This document shows, one piece after another, positions 59,845-64,000 of a DNA stretch of 64,000 bases (position 1 is its first letter; every line of letters begins with the position of its first letter). The notes under the pieces are model-generated. The model worked only from the letters and a program-made list of their open reading frames with translations, did not search any database and was not told where the DNA came from. The stretch comes from Pelodera strongyloides (taxonomy: Eukaryota; Nematoda; Chromadorea; Rhabditida; Rhabditidae): positions 186,001 to 250,000 of the forward strand of contig JAANDG010000048.1 in the NCBI GenBank assembly GCA_036852015.1, written 5' to 3'. Both the position numbers and the translations under genes were made by a program.

Positions 59845-60105
59845 AGAGAGAGATCAGATAGAAGAGAGATAGAGAGAAAGAGAGAAGAGAGATAGAGAGA
59901 AGAGAGAAGAGAGATAGAGAGAAGAGAGATAGAGAGAAGAGAGATAGAGAGAAGAGAGATAGAGAGAAGAGAGAGAGAGATAGAGAGATAGAGAGTAGAG
60001 AGAGAGAGAGAAGAGAGATAGAGAGAAGAGAGAGCAGAGAGATATAAGGATGGGTAGAGAGAAGAATAGCAGGGAGACGGATATGAAGAGACAGAGATAT
60101 ATTAT
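59845..60105. repeat. GA minisatellite, unit about 16 bp
   Basis: Tandem AGAGAGATAGAGAGAA units with length variants. Confidence 0.95.
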
Positions 60106-61323
60106 AGAGAGAGATCATTCGCCACTCTCTTTCTCTCCGTCTGAATATGAGGTTGCAACATCAAAATATTTGATTAAATTAAAAGCTGTCATTGAGTTTC
60201 CGTTAGTGTCTTACACTAGAGGAATCGATATAAATAATAGGAAAAACAAAATATTTTTTTCGGCCGACCCATTTTGTTAACTTGATTTGGGTTGCTTTGT
60301 TTTCCAATCATTTAACATCTTTACTTAGCGTAAGATTTTCTTGAAAAAATAGATTAATTTATGATTCCTTAGACTAATGCTAATCATAACTCATAACGAT
60401 AATATTTAGCGCTAATCGTACACTAATAACTAATGATATTCCATATTCCATAATATGTTTCCTATTCTATTACATGTGTATATGGATCTCATATGCAAAG
60501 TCCAGTACATATTTCACTAACCCAACCACATGCCATTCCGCTTTAATCTCCAAATATGTTTTGTTGAGGATCTCCCTTGTAGAAGCAGCAAAATTTCTAC
60601 CATTTGTCATTTTGCAAACCCAACTTGGGAAACCTCTAATACAAAATGATGCGTGTATGAATATGTGTGTCCGAAAATCTAAGTATACAGAAGCCGTATT
60701 ATGTAACGGATGGGATGGGTTTGCACAAAAATCAAACTTGCAAATTCTCCCTGCTATCTAGCAAACAAAGTTACCACTTTAAAATCCTTCTCACTATTAC
60801 TATGATTAATTGTGCTCGCGATGTTTATTGTATAACGTATTAGAATGTTAATCCCGAAAAAAACTGAAATTTGCATATAGCAAGTAATTAATCACGAGTA
60901 CGGTAGAAAAAAACGCGTACGCACATTGTCACGGTATCTGCTCACACACAATCATATATACCCTAATTTTTTGGCTATGACCATCTATTTTCCATAACAT
61001 TTTCTTAGTCGTTCGTTCATTTGTTGGCGTTGACGCAAGCTATTGTTCCTTAGAAAATCAAACATGTAGGTGTGTAGGAGATGCATGGGGATTACCATGT
61101 TCCATGTTCGGATTAGAACTAAATACGATATAGAATTATTTAGTAAAAAAATATAGCGCTGCAAGTCAAAAGCTGCACTTGCAGTAGGTGTAGCAGAACT
61201 TAAAATATTTTACGCTTCATTAGCATGCAATTATTCGATGGGTTGCACTTTCATCTACAACGCTGATGACTTGTTCCACAGACGACAGGGCGAGTTTCAG
61301 AAAACAAATTGGCCTGTACCCTG

Positions 61324-61931
61324 AGGTCGTTTTCACCAACATTTACTTCTGTCATAAATTTTTGACCATCAAAAAGGTACTTAGGTTAAGTAAATTTATG
61401 ACTGAAGTACGCTACCACACGCTTTTTGATGGATTTCACCAACATTTACTTTTTTTGAAGGAAAACGTTGGATAACAGTTAGATACGTTTTAAAACGAAT
61501 ATGATACACATCTAAGTAATTATTAAAAGTTGTTTACCATGTAAATAAGAAATATATAAATAATCAAGCGTGTAATCACTTTATTAATTATGTGAAATGT
61601 GATCCAAAAACTGAAATCTTGTCAATTAATGTTTACAAAACTTATTTACCATAAAAACCATACAATAATTAAACAAATTAAGTTAATTAGTCTTCATAAA
61701 GGAGAAAAAACTGAAGTACAGGCTTACTTTCACCTTTTCGGTGGAAGTACGCCTCCCGTACTTCTGTCAAAAAGGGACTAACCTACTTTTTTAAGAAGTA
61801 AATTTTGTGAAAAAGGTAACCAGAAGTACCGCCGCTTTTTGACAGAAGTAAATGTTGGTGTAACCAGAAGTACCGCGCGCTTTTGACTGAAGTACCCTTT
61901 TTGACAGAAGTAAATGTTGGTGAAAACGGCC
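61324..61931. mobile_element. Terminal-inverted-repeat element, about 608 bp
   Basis: Ends GAGGTCGTTTTCACCAACAT + TTACTTCTGTCA and the inverse TGACAGAAGTAAATG + TTGGTGAAAACGGCCTC. Near each end the motif recurs (CACCAACATTTACTT at 61429; GACAGAAGTAAATGTTGGTG at 61842). No transposase frame. Confidence 0.75.
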
Positions 61932-62419
61932 TCTGTACTGTTTGCTTCCAGAATTTCGCTTTGTATGAAAGCCCTGTTAACAATACAATCTTATTGAGAG
62001 CTATTTAGCGCTACTTTTCTTAGCAACGTAAATTTTCTGCTACTTTTTATAAACTATTCCATCCGTATGTAAAAAAACATAATAAAAGCGTGGGGCGTAG
62101 AGTAGACATTCTCGTAACAACTTGAGTATCGTATTTAGCCGACGATTAAAAAATAACATTTTGATTTTTTTTCCTAACACTTATTTTGTAGAATGTAGAC
62201 ACGATAACTAATGGTTATTCAAACGCAAACGTGCAATTTTGTCTGGTACAAAATTCCATGTTTCATTTCTAATGTGTTTATTTTATTTTCCAAGAAAGCC
62301 GTCCACTGAAGTGATTAGATTACAGTTCAATTATTTTGTACTGTATCTGTATCCTATCACCATCGGTCTGGGTACTTGAACACTTGAACCCATGACTAGG
62401 CAGAACTAGGCAGCAACGA

Positions 62420-62572
62420 GAAGGGACAGGCCCATGAAAATAAACCTATATTTAGCATTTGTTCATTGTTTTTGTAAAGGGTGATTATTATAATATATGC
62501 AATGCACCTATGCACTGCCAAATTTCAGCCAGATTTATCCCGCTGAAATTTTTCGGTGTCGATTAGGCCAGC
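62420..62572. mobile_element. Solo arm of an AGGG foldback
   Basis: GGGACAGGCCCATGAAAATA .. GGTGATTATTATAATATATG .. CCGCTGAAATTTTTCGGTGT matches the left arm of 51993-52450; no inverse partner follows. Confidence 0.75.
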
Positions 62573-62599
62573 ATTAATCGATATCTCCTCGTCTCCTGT

Positions 62600-62605
62600 C
62601 TCCTA

Positions 62606-62638
<33 letters not shown>

Positions 62639-62672
62639 TTCTCACTCTCTCTTTCTCTCTCTCTCCCTCGTC
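62600..62672. repeat. CT-rich microsatellite
   Basis: (CT)n with T interruptions, right after the solo foldback arm. Confidence 0.95.
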
Positions 62673-62964
62673 TTAATAATATAATATAATTTTTTTATCA
62701 TAATTGTATTATCACTAACTATATTTGCGTAAAATGAGCAATTATCTTATAGTCCAACGCCGTTTCATGCGCGTGATGAACTTTAAACTTTAATTATAAA
62801 CATATTCGCCATTACATTGTCTGATCATGTATATTCTGATAATATAATGACATACTTATCCTGCAATGAGATTATCTGATTAAGCTGGAACACTGTTCAT
62901 ATATATGTATTACTTCGCATCATCGGCCTATTTAGTTTTTAATATAATACGTTGAATCATCGCT

Positions 62965-62968
<4 letters not shown>

Positions 62969-62998
<30 letters not shown>
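62969..62998. repeat. (TA)n microsatellite
   Basis: Pure TA run of 30 bp beside a GC-richer block (63000-63130) open in both directions. Confidence 0.9.
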
Positions 62999-63002
<4 letters not shown>

Positions 63003-63768
63003 GATGTCAAGAAGGAAGTGGCCCGCATTCGTGCACATGTGGCGCACCATTTGCCAACCCTTGGCACACTTATAGTCCGACGCATTTCTATGAAAAATGC
63101 AACGCATGGTTTACGGGTGCGCCGCGCACTTTGTGCTCTAAACATAAATAAATGGATTTTACCTTAATTTTGCGATATTTTAGGTTTCGCCAAATAAGAA
63201 TAATGATCACAATGTGAGTGGATACGAAGAGTTCCAAGTTAATTACAATGTTGAATCCTAAAAATTAGGGACTGATTGTCATAGAGTCATAGTTATAGTG
63301 TGTTTTAAGAAACCAGACTCCCTATAATCGAAAACATGTATAAAACTGAGTAAAAATGTTCGCGAAAATGTCCATTTTTCTTTGAGTTTTGATGATTTCG
63401 ACGTTTAAACCTTCTCACGATACTAAATTTTGTATTCAAGCTGTGTAAGCATATTATATTTGTGACGTTTCACCAGAATCGAGCTTAAAAGCTAACAACT
63501 TTACGAGTAAATGAACCTTTTCTCGCGCGCTTCTAAGTTTTCAAAGAAAATTTTGCTCAAATTTTTGAAAGGATGCATTTTGGTTGACTGACTTAGAGTT
63601 TATTTCAATAGTTTTCAATCAGAAAGTGCGCACGAAATAAACTTATTTTTGAGATTATTATTATTCCAAAAACAACATAGCGAGCACTCTAATTAGGAAT
63701 TTTTGGAATACAACTGCTGTTTCAGAACTGATTTCTGATTAATATCTAAATGCAAGATGTAATCCATT

Positions 63769-63939
63769 TGAAAGCGGTATAACAGCCGGTTTTTGAAACG
63801 TATGCTGGATGCTGTATTCTCAATTTGTGCAAGCAAACAACTCCGCGTCTTTTAGTCTAATTATATTCATTTGCACACAAAACATGGGAATGCAGATGTC
63901 TTGCTTACGTTTCAAAAAACGGACGTTATATCGCTTTAA
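63769..63939. mobile_element. AGCG-type element, copy 11
   Basis: GAAAGCGGTATAACAGCCGG left, AAAACGGACGTTATATCGCT-TTAA right, interior with TTTGCACACAAA. Confidence 0.7.
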
Positions 63940-64000
63940 TATTAATGGTAAGAGAGGAATAATAGAAGCTTGCTCCCGCACAAATTAGTACGATGATCTT

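Larger units (their letters stand above)
51600..63768. other. Gene-poor, repeat-rich right part of the window
   Basis: No gene recognised. It holds paired AGGG foldbacks (51993-52952), telomere-like hexamers (53725-53752, 56376-56395), duplications (55116-55338, 58495-58575), AGCG elements, GA microsatellites, and a TIR element (61324-61931). Unique stretches such as 53850-55090 and 57800-58440 are AT-rich with nothing I can name. Confidence 0.55.

Noticed and set aside
60474..60761. 95-codon frame, plus strand
   Set aside because: No domain, no splice signals, AT-rich background.
62952..63167. Frames open on both strands
   Set aside because: A short GC-richer block next to a TA repeat; both-strand openness reflects few stop codons rather than coding.

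Overview
This window is nuclear DNA of a nematode, most likely a chromadorean. The evidence is: introns with GT...TTTCAG ends; 3' splice-site consensus directly in front of several start codons, as expected for spliced-leader trans-splicing; an exact 22-nt copy of the nematode SL1 leader at 17096-17117; short interstitial runs of the nematode telomere repeat (TTAGGC)n; and gene families typical of worms. The species cannot be named from the sequence. The DNA is AT-rich, gene-poor and crowded with foldback elements and microsatellites.

Five gene models can be rebuilt exon by exon with matching phases. (1) 146-1611, minus: a secreted Kunitz-domain protein, cut by the left edge of the window. 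(2) 6080-10090, plus: a secreted protein with one TIL (trypsin-inhibitor-like) cysteine-rich domain between long low-complexity arms, with a puzzling optional exon. (3) 11792-14961, minus: a complete MEMO1 homologue, 10 exons, 301 residues, all metal/active-site residues kept. (4) 21499-26435, minus: a type II membrane glycosyltransferase of family GT14 (Core-2/I-branching 'Branch' domain), nearly complete but with one conserved block not resolved. (5) 42492-46137, plus: a complete SMOC-1-like secreted protein (thyroglobulin type-1 domain plus SPARC-type EF-hand domain), 9 exons, 272 residues. Three further ORFs or exons (2044-2376 minus, 18092-18388 plus, 51454-51590 minus) may be coding but are not recognised.

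The remainder is repeats. Three related families of inverted-repeat elements, all bounded by TTAA, are scattered through introns and intergenic DNA: AGCGAAATACCGG elements of about 140-190 bp, AGCGAAATGC foldbacks of about 170 bp, and AGGG foldbacks of about 360-460 bp with very long arms. Twice, two elements abut and share one TTAA, which points to TTAA as the insertion target. Other repeats are a 2.1-kb minisatellite of 35-bp units (38679-40790), a TIR element at 61324-61931, an inverted-repeat element with 10-bp flanking direct repeats at 26937-27185, a SINE-like family, tRNA-derived pieces, and many GA/CT, CA, TA and AAT microsatellites. From about 26.9 to 42.4 kb and from 51.6 to 64 kb I see no convincing gene.

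The genes do not form an operon or pathway. The TIL gene and the MEMO1 homologue are convergent; the MEMO1 homologue and the GT14 gene are on the same strand about 6.5 kb apart. Four of the five products are predicted to enter the secretory pathway. I found no clear new multi-gene system. The most unusual items are the SL1-bearing locus, the TTAA foldback families and the TIL gene's extra exon.
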